A stretch of 64,000 nt of DNA from Pseudoduganella armeniaca (GCF_003028855.1 NZ_CP028324.1:3410001-3474000); one strand, 5' to 3'; numbered from the stretch's first letter, positions 34,144-45,915 are shown. Numbers and translations: made by a program. The notes: generated from the letters alone by a model not told the origin.

Positions 34144-35996
34144 TCAGCGCTGCGGTTCCTGGCGGCGGTCCAGGAACAGGCTGTTGCCGTGCACCTTTTT
34201 CGCCTGTTTCTTGGCGTCGGCCGCGCTGGCGGCGATCTGGTGGTGCGAGTCGTACTGGCGCGGCTCCACCTTGATGACGCCCAGGGACAGGCTCATCAGT
34301 GAATAGAACACCTTCCTGCCTTGGCGATCCTCGCTGAAATAGCCGCCCCGCTCGCAGTCTTCCTGGCTGTAGAACTCCGTGACCGTGGCTTCGAACTCGG
34401 CCAGGATGGCACGGCAGCGTGCCTCCCAGTCCTCGCTCTGGAACAGCAGCATGAAGTCGTCGCCGCCGATGTGGCCGACGAAATCGCGGTCCGGGTCGCT
34501 GTGGCGGGTCAGGATATTCCCGGTCAGGCCGATTACGTCGTCGCCGCGGCGGTAGCCGTACACGTCGTTGAACGGCTTGAAGTGGTCCAGGTCGCAGTAG
34601 CAGACCCAGAAGCGGGTGCCGCTGGCCAGCAGCCGGTCGATGTGCTCGTTGATCGGGACGTTGCCGGGCAGCTGCGTCAGCGGATTGGCATAGCGCGCCG
34701 CATGGATCTGCATCTGGGTGATCTCGCGCATCAGGTCATGTCCCGTGCCCATGCCCAGGTAGCGCCCGCCCTCGGTGATGATGAAGCCGTTGAACAGGTG
34801 GTGCGCGTCCGATTCGACCATGCGGTACGACAGGTCCTGCAGGCTGGTCTCCTTGTCGGCGATCAGCGGCTTGGGGTCCATGAACTGGCGGCAGGACTTC
34901 TTGCCGTACAGCTCGCGCTGGTAGGGCCGGGCAAAGTGGTCGATCATGTCGAAGCGCGAGATCAGGCCCAGCGGCACGCCCTCGTCCACCACCGGAATGA
35001 TCAGCAGCTTGGGATCGTTCATGAAGATTTCGTAGACCTCGTTGTTGGTCAGCGCCGGCGGCACCGCCGCCACCCGGTGCAGCAATTTCTGGATGCTCAC
35101 GGCATGTTTCTCCACGATGCGCTGGGGATAGACGGCGACGCCGTTGCGCGACAGCGCCTTGGCCACCTCGGCCGGCAGCGCCCGCGCCGGCGCGGCGTGC
35201 GGCCGGCCCAGGTGGTAGCCTTGGGCAAAGGCGATCCCCAGGTCGCGCAGCACCAGCAGCTCGGCCTGTTTCTCGATGCCCTCGGCAATCACCAGGGTGT
35301 TGGACTTCTCGGCGATTTCCTGGATCGAACGGACGAACTGCAGCTTGACGGGATCGTTGTTGATGCCCTGGATGAAGTGCATGTCGATCTTGACGTATTC
35401 CGGCCGCAGTTCCGACCACAGGCGCAGGCTGGAAAATCCTTCGCCCAGGTCGTCGATGGCGATACCGAAGCCCAGCGCGCGGTAGTGCAGCACGGCGTCG
35501 CGCATCTGGCCGTAGTCATAGGTGGGCTGGTTTTCCGTCAGCTCGATGATCACGCGCTCGGGCGCGATGCCGGTCTCGTGGATCAGGTCGAGCGTCTCGG
35601 CTTGCGCGCCGCCGCGCGCCGGCAGCAGGCACTCGGGGCTGACGTTCAGGAACAGCTTGCCCGGCAGCGCCAGTTCGGCAAAGCGCTCCAGCACGACGCG
35701 GCGGCACAGCAGCTCGACCTCGCGCATCAGGCCGTTCTCGCGGGCCACGCGGAACAGGGCCAGCGGCGCATGCAGCGGGCTGTCGGATGGCCCCGGATCA
35801 GCCCTTCGTAGCCGATGATGTCGCCGCTGTGCATCTGGATGATGGGCTGGAACAGCGCGGTCAGGTGCCGGCGGGCCAGGATATCGCGCAGGTGCGCCGC
35901 CAGCACCGCATCGGTGTCGGGCGGCGCGCCATGCAGGTAGGTCACGTTGTCGGGCAGGCTTGACGGGCCCGCCAGTGGAGCGGATGCGAAGGTCAC
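34144..35996 (-). pseudogene. EAL-CBS-GGDEF cyclic-di-GMP protein, frameshifted
   Basis: The N-terminal piece (RHLTALFQPIIQMHSG, YEGLIRG) is out of frame with the rest. Adding one base to the C4 run at 35791-35794 (plus strand) joins them exactly. The remainder has EAL-domain blocks (ELTEN, IDDLGEGFSSL, KIDMHFIQGI, AEGIEK, QGYHLGRP), a central CBS-pair region with MDPKPLI, and a C-terminal GGDEF domain reading GGDDF. The EAL signature itself reads EGL. It could cut or make cyclic-di-GMP or only bind it. GTG 35996 is a tentative start. The lesion is probably a sequencing error. Confidence 0.75.
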
Positions 35997-36213
35997 GGTG
36001 ATGGTCGGGAAGCGGAAAGCCGACAGTCTATGCTTGCAATATGACAACTTGATGAAACATATTGCAACATTTGCATGAGCCTGGCGTGGTGTGCCAAATA
36101 AAACACGCCCGGGCCGCCGCCGGAACCTTTCTAATTTGCCATGCTTCACGCTATGATCGACGCGCCCGCCATGAGCGGGACCGACAGACACCAGATCAAG
36201 GACACCGCACAAC

Positions 36214-38412
<2,199 letters not shown>

Positions 38413-38476
38413 GGCGCCAGGGTCGGTCCCCGCATGGGGACTGAGCCTGGTTTCTGCCGGCTTGCGAATCACCCAT

Positions 38477-38528
38477 GGTGTCAGGCGCCTGTTTGCGGGT
38501 CGAAGACCCACAAACCGGTGCCCGACAC
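38477..38528. repeat. imperfect copy of the GGTGTCAGGC hairpin family
   Basis: A degenerate hairpin with GGTGTCAGGCGCC on the left and a mismatched right arm, between the convergent prolyl oligopeptidase and ArsR genes. A GGGTCGGTCCCC/GGGGACTGAGCC element of the other repeat family lies just before it (38420-38450). Confidence 0.6.
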
Positions 38529-38568
38529 TGGAGGTCTCATGCGCCGCCGAGCGCTCTCGTTTTTCGCG

Positions 38569-38868
38569 CTAGACAGCGCGCAACACCGCCTCCAGCAACC
38601 CCGGAAAGCGCGCCTCCAGGTCCTCCCGCCGCAGCGAATTCATGAATTGCGTGCCTTCGGGCCGCTGCAGGATGATGCCGGCCTCGCGCAACACGCGGAA
38701 GTGATGGGAGGCCGTCGACTTGGCGACCGCCAGGTCGAGCGCATTGCACGGCTGCTCGCCGCCGTCCGCCAGCTTGCGTACCAGGCCGAGCCGGACAGGA
38801 TCACTCAAGGCATGCAGGACTTGTGGCAGCGTCAGGTCGGCCGCGGCCGGATGATTTCGTGTTCGCAT
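38569..38868 (-). CDS. ArsR-family transcriptional regulator
   Basis: 99 residues, standard size for ArsR/SmtB winged-helix repressors. The blocks LTLPQVLHALSDPVRLGLVRKLADGG, then LAVAKSTASHHFRVLREAGII (recognition helix) and the wing RPEGTQFMNSLRREDL are clear. No metal-binding CVC box is seen. ATG 38868 is chosen; an ATG 18 nt upstream is possible. It diverges from a zinc-independent dehydrogenase across an operator-like dyad. Confidence 0.9.
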   Translation of the reverse strand: MRTRNHPAAADLTLPQVLHALSDPVRLGLVRKLADGGEQPCNALDLAVAKSTASHHFRVLREAGIILQRPEGTQFMNSLRREDLEARFPGLLEAVLRAV

Positions 38869-38900
38869 GATTGCAGTATCGCACATCCCATGGTAGGGTT

Positions 38901-38928
38901 CAGTAGTTCGATGGACATCGAACTGCTG
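38901..38928. promoter_or_regulatory. operator-like dyad between arsR-type gene and dehydrogenase
   Basis: CAGTAGTTCGATG (38901-38913) and CATCGAACTGCTG (38916-38928) form a 13-bp inverted repeat with one mismatch around GA. It is centred in the 82-bp divergent gap, ideally placed for the ArsR protein to control itself and the dehydrogenase. Confidence 0.6.
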
Positions 38929-38950
38929 AACATTAACTGAAAGGGTTGCC

Positions 38951-39955
38951 ATGAAAGCCATCACGCTGTCCGCTCCATCCCTGCAGGCATTTCAGTCCAC
39001 GACCTTGCCCGATCCCGTGCCGGGCCCGGGCGAGGTGTGCGTGCGCCTGCGCGCCGCCACGCTGAACTATATCGATGTCGCCGTCGCGACCGGCGCCTTC
39101 CCGGTGCCGTCGTTCCCACTGGTACCCGTGGCCGACGGCGCCGGCGACGTCGCGGCGCTGGGGCCCGGCGTGACGGCGGTGGCGCTGGGCCAGCGCGTCG
39201 TGCCGCATTTCATGCCGGCCTGGCAGGGCGGCCCGATCATGCCGCGCGCGGTGGCCGCCCTGCGTGGCATGACGCTGCCCGGCTCGCTGGCGGAATACGT
39301 GGTCGTGCCGGAACACAGCCTGGTCGCGCTGCCGGCGCACCTGGACTATGCCCAAGGTGCCGCACTGCCGATCGCGGCCACCACGGCATGGAATGCCGTG
39401 CGCGCCGGGCAGGTTCGTCCGGGCACGGTCGTGCTGGTCCTGGGCACGGGCGGCGTCAGCCTGTTCGCGTTGCAGTTCGCCAAGGCGGCCGGGGCCAGCG
39501 TGATCGTCGCTTCGTCGTCGGACGAGAAGCTGGAGCGGGCCCGCGCGCTGGGCGCGGATCACCTGATCAACTATCGCACCACGCCGGGCTGGGATGACGC
39601 GGTGCTGGCGTTGACGGACGGCCGTGGGGCCGACCTGGTCGTCGAGACCGTCGGGGCGGCCACGTTGCAGCGTTCGCTGAACGCCGCCGCGATGGGGGGC
39701 ACGGTATTTACGGTGGGCTTCCTGGGCGGTACCACGGCGTCGCTCGACCTGCTGCCGGCGATCGTCAAGGCCTTGCGGATCGTCGGCAACAACACGGGCT
39801 CGGTGGCGGACCTGGCCGAGGCCACCCGTGCGATCGCCGCCCAGCGCATCGTGCCCGTCATCGATGCCCGCTTCGGCCTCGACGAGGCCGCTGCCGCCTA
39901 CGAACGGCTGGCCGCCGGCGGTCGCCATTTCGGCAAGCTGGCCATCGTGCATTGA
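38951..39955 (+). CDS. NAD(P)-dependent zinc-type alcohol dehydrogenase/quinone oxidoreductase family
   Basis: 334 residues of the MDR superfamily. The GroES-like N-domain (PGPGEVCVRLRAATLNYID) is followed by a Rossmann domain with VLGTGGVSLFALQFAKAAGA. The structural-zinc cysteine cluster and catalytic Cys of classical alcohol dehydrogenases are missing. The substrate is unknown; control by the divergent ArsR gene suggests an induced detoxification role. Confidence 0.88.
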   Translation: MKAITLSAPSLQAFQSTTLPDPVPGPGEVCVRLRAATLNYIDVAVATGAFPVPSFPLVPVADGAGDVAALGPGVTAVALGQRVVPHFMPAWQGGPIMPRAVAALRGMTLPGSLAEYVVVPEHSLVALPAHLDYAQGAALPIAATTAWNAVRAGQVRPGTVVLVLGTGGVSLFALQFAKAAGASVIVASSSDEKLERARALGADHLINYRTTPGWDDAVLALTDGRGADLVVETVGAATLQRSLNAAAMGGTVFTVGFLGGTTASLDLLPAIVKALRIVGNNTGSVADLAEATRAIAAQRIVPVIDARFGLDEAAAAYERLAAGGRHFGKLAIVH

Positions 39956-39995
39956 GCCATGCCGGGTGGGCGCCGGCACTGTCGTTATTTCTTAG

Positions 39996-41135
39996 GGCGC
40001 TGTTCGCGTTAGCTAGTGGTTGCCGCTTGTCATGAAACTTTATGAGGGCGCCGCTGTCACTGGCAGCCTGGGCCGTACCGCCCCGGCGCCACCCCGATGC
40101 GCAGCCAATCCAACGGTGTGGCCGGTGAGCCGGCGTCCAGTACGCGTTGCCAGCCCGTGTAGTTGGCAAGGTAGCGACTGGCAACGCCGTGGAAGCGTTG
40201 CAGCCAGCCCTTGAAGCGGCTGTGCCAGCCGTTGACATTTTGAATATGAAAGGCACCGCGCGCCCTGATGCCGGCCCGCACGTTGACGACCTCGTGCGTG
40301 AGGCCGGCTGCCTGCGCGAACGCCTGATAGGCCTTTGCCGCATCGCTGATCAACAAGATGTCCGGCGCCAGCACCGGCAGCAGATGCGTCCTCAACTGCG
40401 CGGCGCTGACCGGCCCGCGCCCGGTAACGAAATCATGCGTGACACGGCTGCGATCACGCGCGACGAGAATGCAGTCGAATTCCTTACTCACGCCGCGCCG
40501 GCGGGCCTTGCCGCCGCGCTTGCGGGCCGGTCGGGTCAGGTGACGCGAACCCTTCTGCGATTCGAGCAGATAGGTCTCGTCCGCCTCGACGATATGGGAT
40601 AACTTTGGACGATGCTCCCGCCGCACCCCGGCAATAAAACGGTGGCGCCATCGAAAACTGGTCGATGGCGCGACGGCCACGCGCTCGGCCGCCGCGCGCA
40701 CCGTGGTCGATTCCAGCAGGCAGGTTAGGTAGGCGAGCCACTTGTCGCGTAACCGGAGCCGGGCCAGCGGCGTGCCCGTCAGGGCGTTGAAGGTTCGCCC
40801 GCACGCGGTGCAGCGAAAGCGTTGCAGGCCGTTCGCCGCGCCGCTGCGGTGGCAACGAGGACATGTGCAACGGGGACAAGGTGGTCGGCCGGCGGCGGCC
40901 TCGATCAAGGCAAAGCATTCGTCGCCTTGCATGGCTGTTGCCAGCAGGCCCTGTAAGGCGGCCACTTCGTCAAACGTCATCTGGCGCTGGCGCAGCGCTT
41001 GCAAGATCGCCTGGAACTGCGTCGCACCCATCGCCGGCCTCCTGATCCACATGAGGTATCTCAACAGAAGATCAGACAGCGCGCCGTGGCGCAAGTTCCA
41101 CTACTTAACGCGAACAGAGCCACGCGAACAGAGCC
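39996..41135 (-). mobile_element. IS1595-like insertion sequence
   Basis: Terminal inverted repeats: left end 39996-40019 (GGCGCTGTTCGCGTTAGCTA...), right copy 41098-41121, with 21 of 24 matching. The outermost 14 bp of the right end are duplicated (41122-41135). The flanks TTTCTTAG (39988-39995) and TTTCTTAA (41136-41143) match at 7 of 8 positions, as expected for the 8-bp target duplication of this family, and mark the outer copy as the true end. Length 1140 bp with a single transposase. Confidence 0.8.
40057..41031 (-). CDS. IS1595-family transposase
   Basis: 324 residues. An N-terminal zinc-ribbon-like cluster (CPRCTCPRCH ... FRCTACGRTF) is followed by a DDE-type core with EADETYLLESQKG, ISDAAKAY and HIQNVNGWHSRFKGWLQRF, the signature of ISXO2/IS1595 transposases. 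ATG 41031 is preceded by AGGAGG at good spacing. The frame is intact, so the element may be active. Confidence 0.92.
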   Translation of the reverse strand: MGATQFQAILQALRQRQMTFDEVAALQGLLATAMQGDECFALIEAAAGRPPCPRCTCPRCHRSGAANGLQRFRCTACGRTFNALTGTPLARLRLRDKWLAYLTCLLESTTVRAAAERVAVAPSTSFRWRHRFIAGVRREHRPKLSHIVEADETYLLESQKGSRHLTRPARKRGGKARRRGVSKEFDCILVARDRSRVTHDFVTGRGPVSAAQLRTHLLPVLAPDILLISDAAKAYQAFAQAAGLTHEVVNVRAGIRARGAFHIQNVNGWHSRFKGWLQRFHGVASRYLANYTGWQRVLDAGSPATPLDWLRIGVAPGRYGPGCQ

Positions 41136-41221
41136 TTTCTTAACGTCAATTTATCGGGACTACGGTACGGTCGCACCGGCCGTGCTACCATCGCGCAGAT
41201 CCGACTCAGTACTTTCCCATC

Positions 41222-42928
41222 ATGAGCATCAATACCGGTAACAATTCCCTCGACTCCCTCGTTTACGGCGGCTGGTATGGCCTGGTCGGCCAACCTGTCC
41301 AGCTGACCTATGGTTTCCTGACGCGTCCGCCGGCCAATGCCAGCGACGAGGACCATGCCGGCTTCGCCGCCATGTCCCCGACCCAGCAGGCGGCGGTGCG
41401 CGACGCCCTGGCCAAATGGGCCAGTGTCGCCAACATCACGTTCTCGGAAACGATCGCCAACATGGGCAACCTGCAGTTCGGCACCAATGACCAGGGCGAC
41501 GCGAGCAGCGCCTATGCCTATCTGCCCGAAGCGGGCGTGTCGGCCCTGGCCATGTACACCAACAACCAGGACCGCTACAACGCCGTGTTCACGCCCGGCA
41601 CCTATGGGCCGTCCGTGCTGCTGCACGAGATCGGCCACATGCTGGGCCTGAAGCATCCGGGCAATTACGATTCGACCGGGTCGACCATCGACGGCCCGTT
41701 CCTGCCGGAGGCCACCGACAACGGCGACTACACGCAGATGTCGTACAACGAGCCGACCAGCTGGGAGATCAATCGCAATTACGCGACGACGCCGATGCTG
41801 TATGACATCCAGGCGATCCAATACCTGTACGGCGCCAACCTGGGCTGGCACGCCGGGAACGATGTGTACAGCTTCACCAACGCGGCCACGCCGCAGTGCA
41901 TCTGGGATGCGGGTGGCGACAACACGTTCGACTTCTCGCAATGCAGCGGCGCCACGGTGATCAACCTGAACGCGGGTGCGTTCAGCGAGACGGCGCCAGG
42001 GCTGAAGAACGTCTCGATCGCCTATGGCGTGACGGTCAAGACGGCCATCGCCGGCGCCGGCGGCGCGACGGTGTATGCCAACGACCTGGGCAATTCGCTG
42101 CAGGGCGGCGGCGGCAACGACGTGTTCCATGGCGGTGCCGGCAGTGACGCGATCGCGGGCGGCGCCGGCAACGACACGGTGGTGTTTGCCGGCTCGTACA
42201 CCCGTTACACGGTGCAAACCGGCGGCGACGGCGTCACGGTCAGCGGCGATGGCGTGGACTTCCTGACCGGCGTGGAAACATTGCAGTTCAGCGACCGCAC
42301 ACTGCGGGTCGCCGACCTGCCCAAGTCGCTGGGCGGGACGGCGGCCAACGACCAGCTGCTCGCGCCGACCGGCAATGCCGTCATCGACGGCGGTGCCGGC
42401 ATCGATACCGTCACGTTCCAGGGCCGTTCGACCGAGTACCAGCTGACCGGCGGCGCCAACGGCGTGACGGTGGCCGGTAACGGGCTCAGCGATGTGCTGG
42501 TCAACGTCGAGCGGGTCCGGTTCGCCGATGCCAGCCTGGCGCTCGACTTGGGCGACGGTCATGCCGGCCAGCTGTTCCGGCTGTACGAGGTGGCCTTCGA
42601 CCGGGCCCCGGATGCATCCGGGCTGGGCTTCTGGCTGTCCGCGCTGGACCACGGCGTGGCCCTGAACTCGATCGCCGGCTCGTTCATCAGCAGCCCGGAA
42701 TTCCTCAGGCTGTATGGCCAGACCGACAATCAGGCCTACCTGACCCTGCTGTACAACAACGCCTTGCACCGCGCGCCGGACGCCGAGGGCTTCGCCTGGC
42801 ACCTGAACAACCTGGAACACGGACTGTCGCGCCAGCAGGTGCTGCTCGACTTCTCCGAGTCGATCGAGTTCAAGGCGTCCGTGGTCGGCAGCGTGCCTGC
42901 CGCGGTGGCGTACGAACCGTACGCCTGA
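41222..42928 (+). CDS. serralysin-like M10 metalloprotease with RTX repeats and DUF4214
   Basis: 568 residues. The zinc motif HEIGHMLGLKH is at 135-145 and the Met-turn MSYNEP near 177, defining an M10B serralysin-type domain (1-200). Three RTX nonapeptides (GGGGNDVFHGGAGSDAIAGG region, about 298-322) would bind calcium after type I secretion. Two DUF4214 units form the C-terminus (about 450-560). There is no N-terminal signal, as expected for type I substrates. No secretion genes adjoin it. The IS element ends 86 bp upstream and may have altered its promoter. Confidence 0.92.
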   Translation: MSINTGNNSLDSLVYGGWYGLVGQPVQLTYGFLTRPPANASDEDHAGFAAMSPTQQAAVRDALAKWASVANITFSETIANMGNLQFGTNDQGDASSAYAYLPEAGVSALAMYTNNQDRYNAVFTPGTYGPSVLLHEIGHMLGLKHPGNYDSTGSTIDGPFLPEATDNGDYTQMSYNEPTSWEINRNYATTPMLYDIQAIQYLYGANLGWHAGNDVYSFTNAATPQCIWDAGGDNTFDFSQCSGATVINLNAGAFSETAPGLKNVSIAYGVTVKTAIAGAGGATVYANDLGNSLQGGGGNDVFHGGAGSDAIAGGAGNDTVVFAGSYTRYTVQTGGDGVTVSGDGVDFLTGVETLQFSDRTLRVADLPKSLGGTAANDQLLAPTGNAVIDGGAGIDTVTFQGRSTEYQLTGGANGVTVAGNGLSDVLVNVERVRFADASLALDLGDGHAGQLFRLYEVAFDRAPDASGLGFWLSALDHGVALNSIAGSFISSPEFLRLYGQTDNQAYLTLLYNNALHRAPDAEGFAWHLNNLEHGLSRQQVLLDFSESIEFKASVVGSVPAAVAYEPYA

Positions 42929-42946
42929 TGCGCCTGGGCCCGGCCG

Positions 42947-43948
42947 TCAGGGCCGCGGCAGCGCCGCCACCGCTTCCAGCGTCAGGCTGATGCGGTTGCG
43001 ACCCATGTGCTTGGCGCGGTACAGCGCGGCGTCGGCCGTGGCGACCAGGTGGGCCGGGTCCGTGTCGGGCGCCGCCAGCGCCGTCGCCGCGCCGATGCTG
43101 ACGGTGACGTACTGCTGGCCCACGCCCAGGTTGGGCAGCCGCAGCCGCTCGACGCGGCAGCGGATTCGTTCCGCCACGATCGCCGCGCCCTTGAGCGACT
43201 GGTTCGGCAGGATCACCGCGAATTCCTCGCCGCCATAGCGCGCCACCAGGTCGTTGGTGCGCATCTCGCTGGCCACCGCGCCGGCAATGCGCTGCAGGCA
43301 GGTGTCGCCACCCACGTGGCCATAGGCGTCGTTGTACTGCTTGAAATTGTCCACGTCCACCATCAGCAGGGACAGCGGCTGGCCCTGGCGCAGCGCGCGC
43401 TGCCATTCCGCGTGCAAGGTGTCGTCGAAGCAGCGGCGGTTGGCCAGGCCCGTCAGGCCGTCCTTGGTCGCCAACTGCTCCAACGCGATCTGCGCCTGCT
43501 TCTCGGCCGTCATGTCGCGCAGCGTTTCGACCACGGCCACGATGGCGCCGCCGTCGTCCAGGATCGGGCTGACGTCCGCCGCCAGGTAGCGGCGGCGCCC
43601 GGAGCGCGGCATGTCGCACCAGCTCTGGGCCGACAGGTTGGCGTCGTCATCGGCAGGGCGCTGGTGCTCGTAGTACAGCGTCGCCACCTCGCCGGTACGG
43701 CGCTGCAGCACGAGGTCGGCCAGGGTGGGGCGGGCATGCAGGTAGAAGCTGCGCCACGCGTCGCGGGTGCCCAGCACTTCCTGCGCAGGCATCCCGGTCA
43801 GGCGTTCGCAGGCCCGGTTCCACATGATGACGCGACCTTGCGGGTCCAGGACAAACGCGGGGATGACGAGCAGTTCCAGCACGTCGAAGGCATGGCGCTG
43901 GTGCGCCTGCGAAGGCAACGGCAGCGGCTGGACGTTATGCATGTTCAT
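42947..43948 (-). CDS. PAS-GGDEF diguanylate cyclase
   Basis: 333 residues. A PAS domain (about 25-155: FVLDPQGRVIMWNRACERLTG) is joined to a GGDEF domain with LTGLANRR, MVDVDNFKQYND and active-site GGEEF. It should make cyclic-di-GMP in response to the PAS signal. No receptor I-site (RxxD) was clearly seen. ATG 43948 has AGGA 5 nt upstream; in-frame codons further upstream are not family-like. Confidence 0.92.
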   Translation of the reverse strand: MNMHNVQPLPLPSQAHQRHAFDVLELLVIPAFVLDPQGRVIMWNRACERLTGMPAQEVLGTRDAWRSFYLHARPTLADLVLQRRTGEVATLYYEHQRPADDDANLSAQSWCDMPRSGRRRYLAADVSPILDDGGAIVAVVETLRDMTAEKQAQIALEQLATKDGLTGLANRRCFDDTLHAEWQRALRQGQPLSLLMVDVDNFKQYNDAYGHVGGDTCLQRIAGAVASEMRTNDLVARYGGEEFAVILPNQSLKGAAIVAERIRCRVERLRLPNLGVGQQYVTVSIGAATALAAPDTDPAHLVATADAALYRAKHMGRNRISLTLEAVAALPRP

Positions 43949-44061
43949 GACTTTCCTGTTGTGATGACGGACGGGGGATGCAGGAATGCGGCGGGCGCCG
44001 AAGTTGTCGGCGGGCATTGTTGTCGGGTGATTGTGCATGGCGCAATGCGGCATTCTTTTGA

Positions 44062-45087
44062 CTACTCGCAATACTCGGCTTGCGGCGACTCAGCCGTGCC
44101 GGTCGCGCGGCCGGGGCGCCCAGGGCTGGCGGCAGGGAGCACGATCGTCACCATGGTGCCGCGGCCGGGCTGGCTTTCCAGGGTCAGCTTGCCGCCGGCG
44201 GCAGCGGCCCGGTCCGCCATGCCGGACAGCCCCGTGCCGCGCGCCTCGCAGCCCGGCGCCAGGCCGACGCCGTCGTCGCGCACGCCCAGCACCAGGCTGT
44301 CGCCGTCGCGCCGCAATGTCACGTGGACGTTGCTCGCGGCCGCGTGCCGCAGCACGTTCGACAGCGCTTCCTGCAGCAGCCGGAACAGCACCGTCTCGAG
44401 GGCGGCAAACGGGGCGTTGGCGGCATGTGCGGCGGCCGGGCCGTCCAGGCCGGCGATGTCGAGCTGGCAGCGCAGGCCGGACAGCCGCGCGAACTCGTCC
44501 ACGTGCCGGCGCATGGCCAGGCGCAGGCCCTGTTCCAGCGCGGCGGGACGCAGGTCGTTGATGACATTGCGCAGCGCGTGGATCGTCAGCCGCACGTGCC
44601 GCTCGAGCAGGCCGGTCTGCTCGCGCAGCCAGCCAGGCAGGCGGGGGCTGTTGTGCAGGCTGCCGATGTCGAGGTGCAGGGCCAGCAGGTGCTGGCCCAG
44701 GTCGTCGTGGATGTCGCGTCCGATGCGGCGCCGCTCGGCCTCGCGGGCGCCGGCGCGGGCGATCGCCAGGCGGCGCAGGTGGGCCTGGCTGTCGCGCCAG
44801 GCGCGCTCGGCTTGGGCGCGGCGGGTCTGCTCGCGGCCCAGTTCCAGGGCCAGGCGGCTGCAGCGCCGCGCCAGCGTGCGGCCGCGCAGCCAACAGACCA
44901 GCAGTGCGAGCGTGGTGAGGGCCACGGCCGCGCAAGCCACCGTCAACGCGGCGGCGGCAACCGCCAGGTGCTGCGCGGCGGCGGCAGCCGGTGCCGCCGC
45001 CGCGCAAGGTGCCGCCGCGGCGAGGCCTGCCAGCGCCGTGCCGTGGCAGCGCGAGCATAACGGCCCATCATGCATGCCGAGATTCAT
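44062..45087 (-). CDS. NarL-type sensor histidine kinase (HisKA_3)
   Basis: 341 residues. There is one clear membrane span at about 40-66 after a short N-terminal segment containing CSRCHG. The phospho-acceptor region is ERRRIGRDIHDDLGQHLLAL (HisKA_3). The ATPase domain has LLQEALSNVLRHA and DDGVGLAPG with GTGLSGMADRA. A response regulator with a LuxR output would be the usual partner, but none is adjacent. The N-terminal CxxCH matches a c-type haem site but may be chance. Confidence 0.88.
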   Translation of the reverse strand: MNLGMHDGPLCSRCHGTALAGLAAAAPCAAAAPAAAAAQHLAVAAAALTVACAAVALTTLALLVCWLRGRTLARRCSRLALELGREQTRRAQAERAWRDSQAHLRRLAIARAGAREAERRRIGRDIHDDLGQHLLALHLDIGSLHNSPRLPGWLREQTGLLERHVRLTIHALRNVINDLRPAALEQGLRLAMRRHVDEFARLSGLRCQLDIAGLDGPAAAHAANAPFAALETVLFRLLQEALSNVLRHAAASNVHVTLRRDGDSLVLGVRDDGVGLAPGCEARGTGLSGMADRAAAAGGKLTLESQPGRGTMVTIVLPAASPGRPGRATGTAESPQAEYCE

Positions 45088-45194
45088 TATTGCCTCTGGT
45101 AAATCCGAATTCAGACGACCTTAACCGAAGCATCCGGCACGGGTCTTGGCATGGATCAAATCGCCCCGACGGCGCACACGGCGCCTGCTTGGCT

Positions 45195-45200
45195 TATAAT
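45195..45200 (+). promoter_or_regulatory. TATAAT -10 box of the queE operon
   Basis: Consensus TATAAT preceded by TGGCT, 71 bp before the queE start. The leader between them contains a partly paired ATGGCGCCAG/CTGGCTGGCCAT segment. No match to a preQ1 riboswitch was seen. Confidence 0.55.
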
Positions 45201-45270
45201 TGAGGGTTGCCCCGAATGCCATGGCGCCAGCGCGCCCTGGCTGGCCATGGGGCCGCTTCCAGGAATCATA

Positions 45271-45906
45271 GTGACTTACAGTATCAAAGAGATTTTCTAC
45301 ACGCTGCAGGGGGAGGGCGCCCATGCGGGCCGCCCCGCCGTGTTCTGCCGTTTCGCCGGCTGCAACCTGTGGACGGGCCGCGAAAGCGACCGCGCCAGCG
45401 CGGTATGCCAGTTCTGCGACACGGATTTCGTCGGCACCGACGGCGAGCGGGGTGGTAAATTCGCCACGCCGGCCGCGCTGGCCGCCGTCATCGACAGCCT
45501 GTGGCCGCGCTCCCATGCAGCCAGCAAGTATGTCGTCTTCACCGGCGGCGAACCGCTGCTGCAGCTGGACGGTCCGCTGATCGACGCCATGCATGCGGCC
45601 GGTTTCACGATCGCCATCGAGACCAACGGCACCATCGCGGTGCCGCCCGGGGTCGACTGGATCTGCGTCAGCCCGAAGGTGGGCTCGACATTGGTCGTGT
45701 CCAAGGGTAACGAACTGAAAGTCGTGATCCCGCAGAAGGACCAGCGCCTGGCCGACTACGAGCACCTGGAGTTCGACAACTTCTTCGTCCAGCCGATGGA
45801 CGGGCCGCTGGCCGCGTTCAACACGACCCTGGCGATCGACACCTGCAAGGCCAATCCGAAATGGAAGCTGAGCCTGCAGACCCACAAACTCCTGAACATT
45901 CCCTGA
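45271..45906 (+). CDS. queE: 7-carboxy-7-deazaguanine synthase QueE
   Basis: 211-residue radical SAM enzyme that converts 6-carboxytetrahydropterin to 7-carboxy-7-deazaguanine in queuosine synthesis. The cluster cysteines follow the C-x14-C-x2-C variant of QueE (GCNLWTGRESDRASAVCQFC). FTGGEPLLQ and AIETNGT are the SAM-binding blocks. GTG 45271 with AGGA 6 nt upstream gives the standard N-terminus (TYSIKEIFYTLQGEG). An in-frame extension to 45151 is rejected as unlike the family. Confidence 0.95.
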   Translation: MTYSIKEIFYTLQGEGAHAGRPAVFCRFAGCNLWTGRESDRASAVCQFCDTDFVGTDGERGGKFATPAALAAVIDSLWPRSHAASKYVVFTGGEPLLQLDGPLIDAMHAAGFTIAIETNGTIAVPPGVDWICVSPKVGSTLVVSKGNELKVVIPQKDQRLADYEHLEFDNFFVQPMDGPLAAFNTTLAIDTCKANPKWKLSLQTHKLLNIP

Positions 45907-45915
45907 CTGATCTTC

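Noticed and set aside
45201..45270. preQ1 riboswitch upstream of queE
   Set aside because: The leader lacks the short C-rich/A-rich pseudoknot pattern of preQ1 aptamers.
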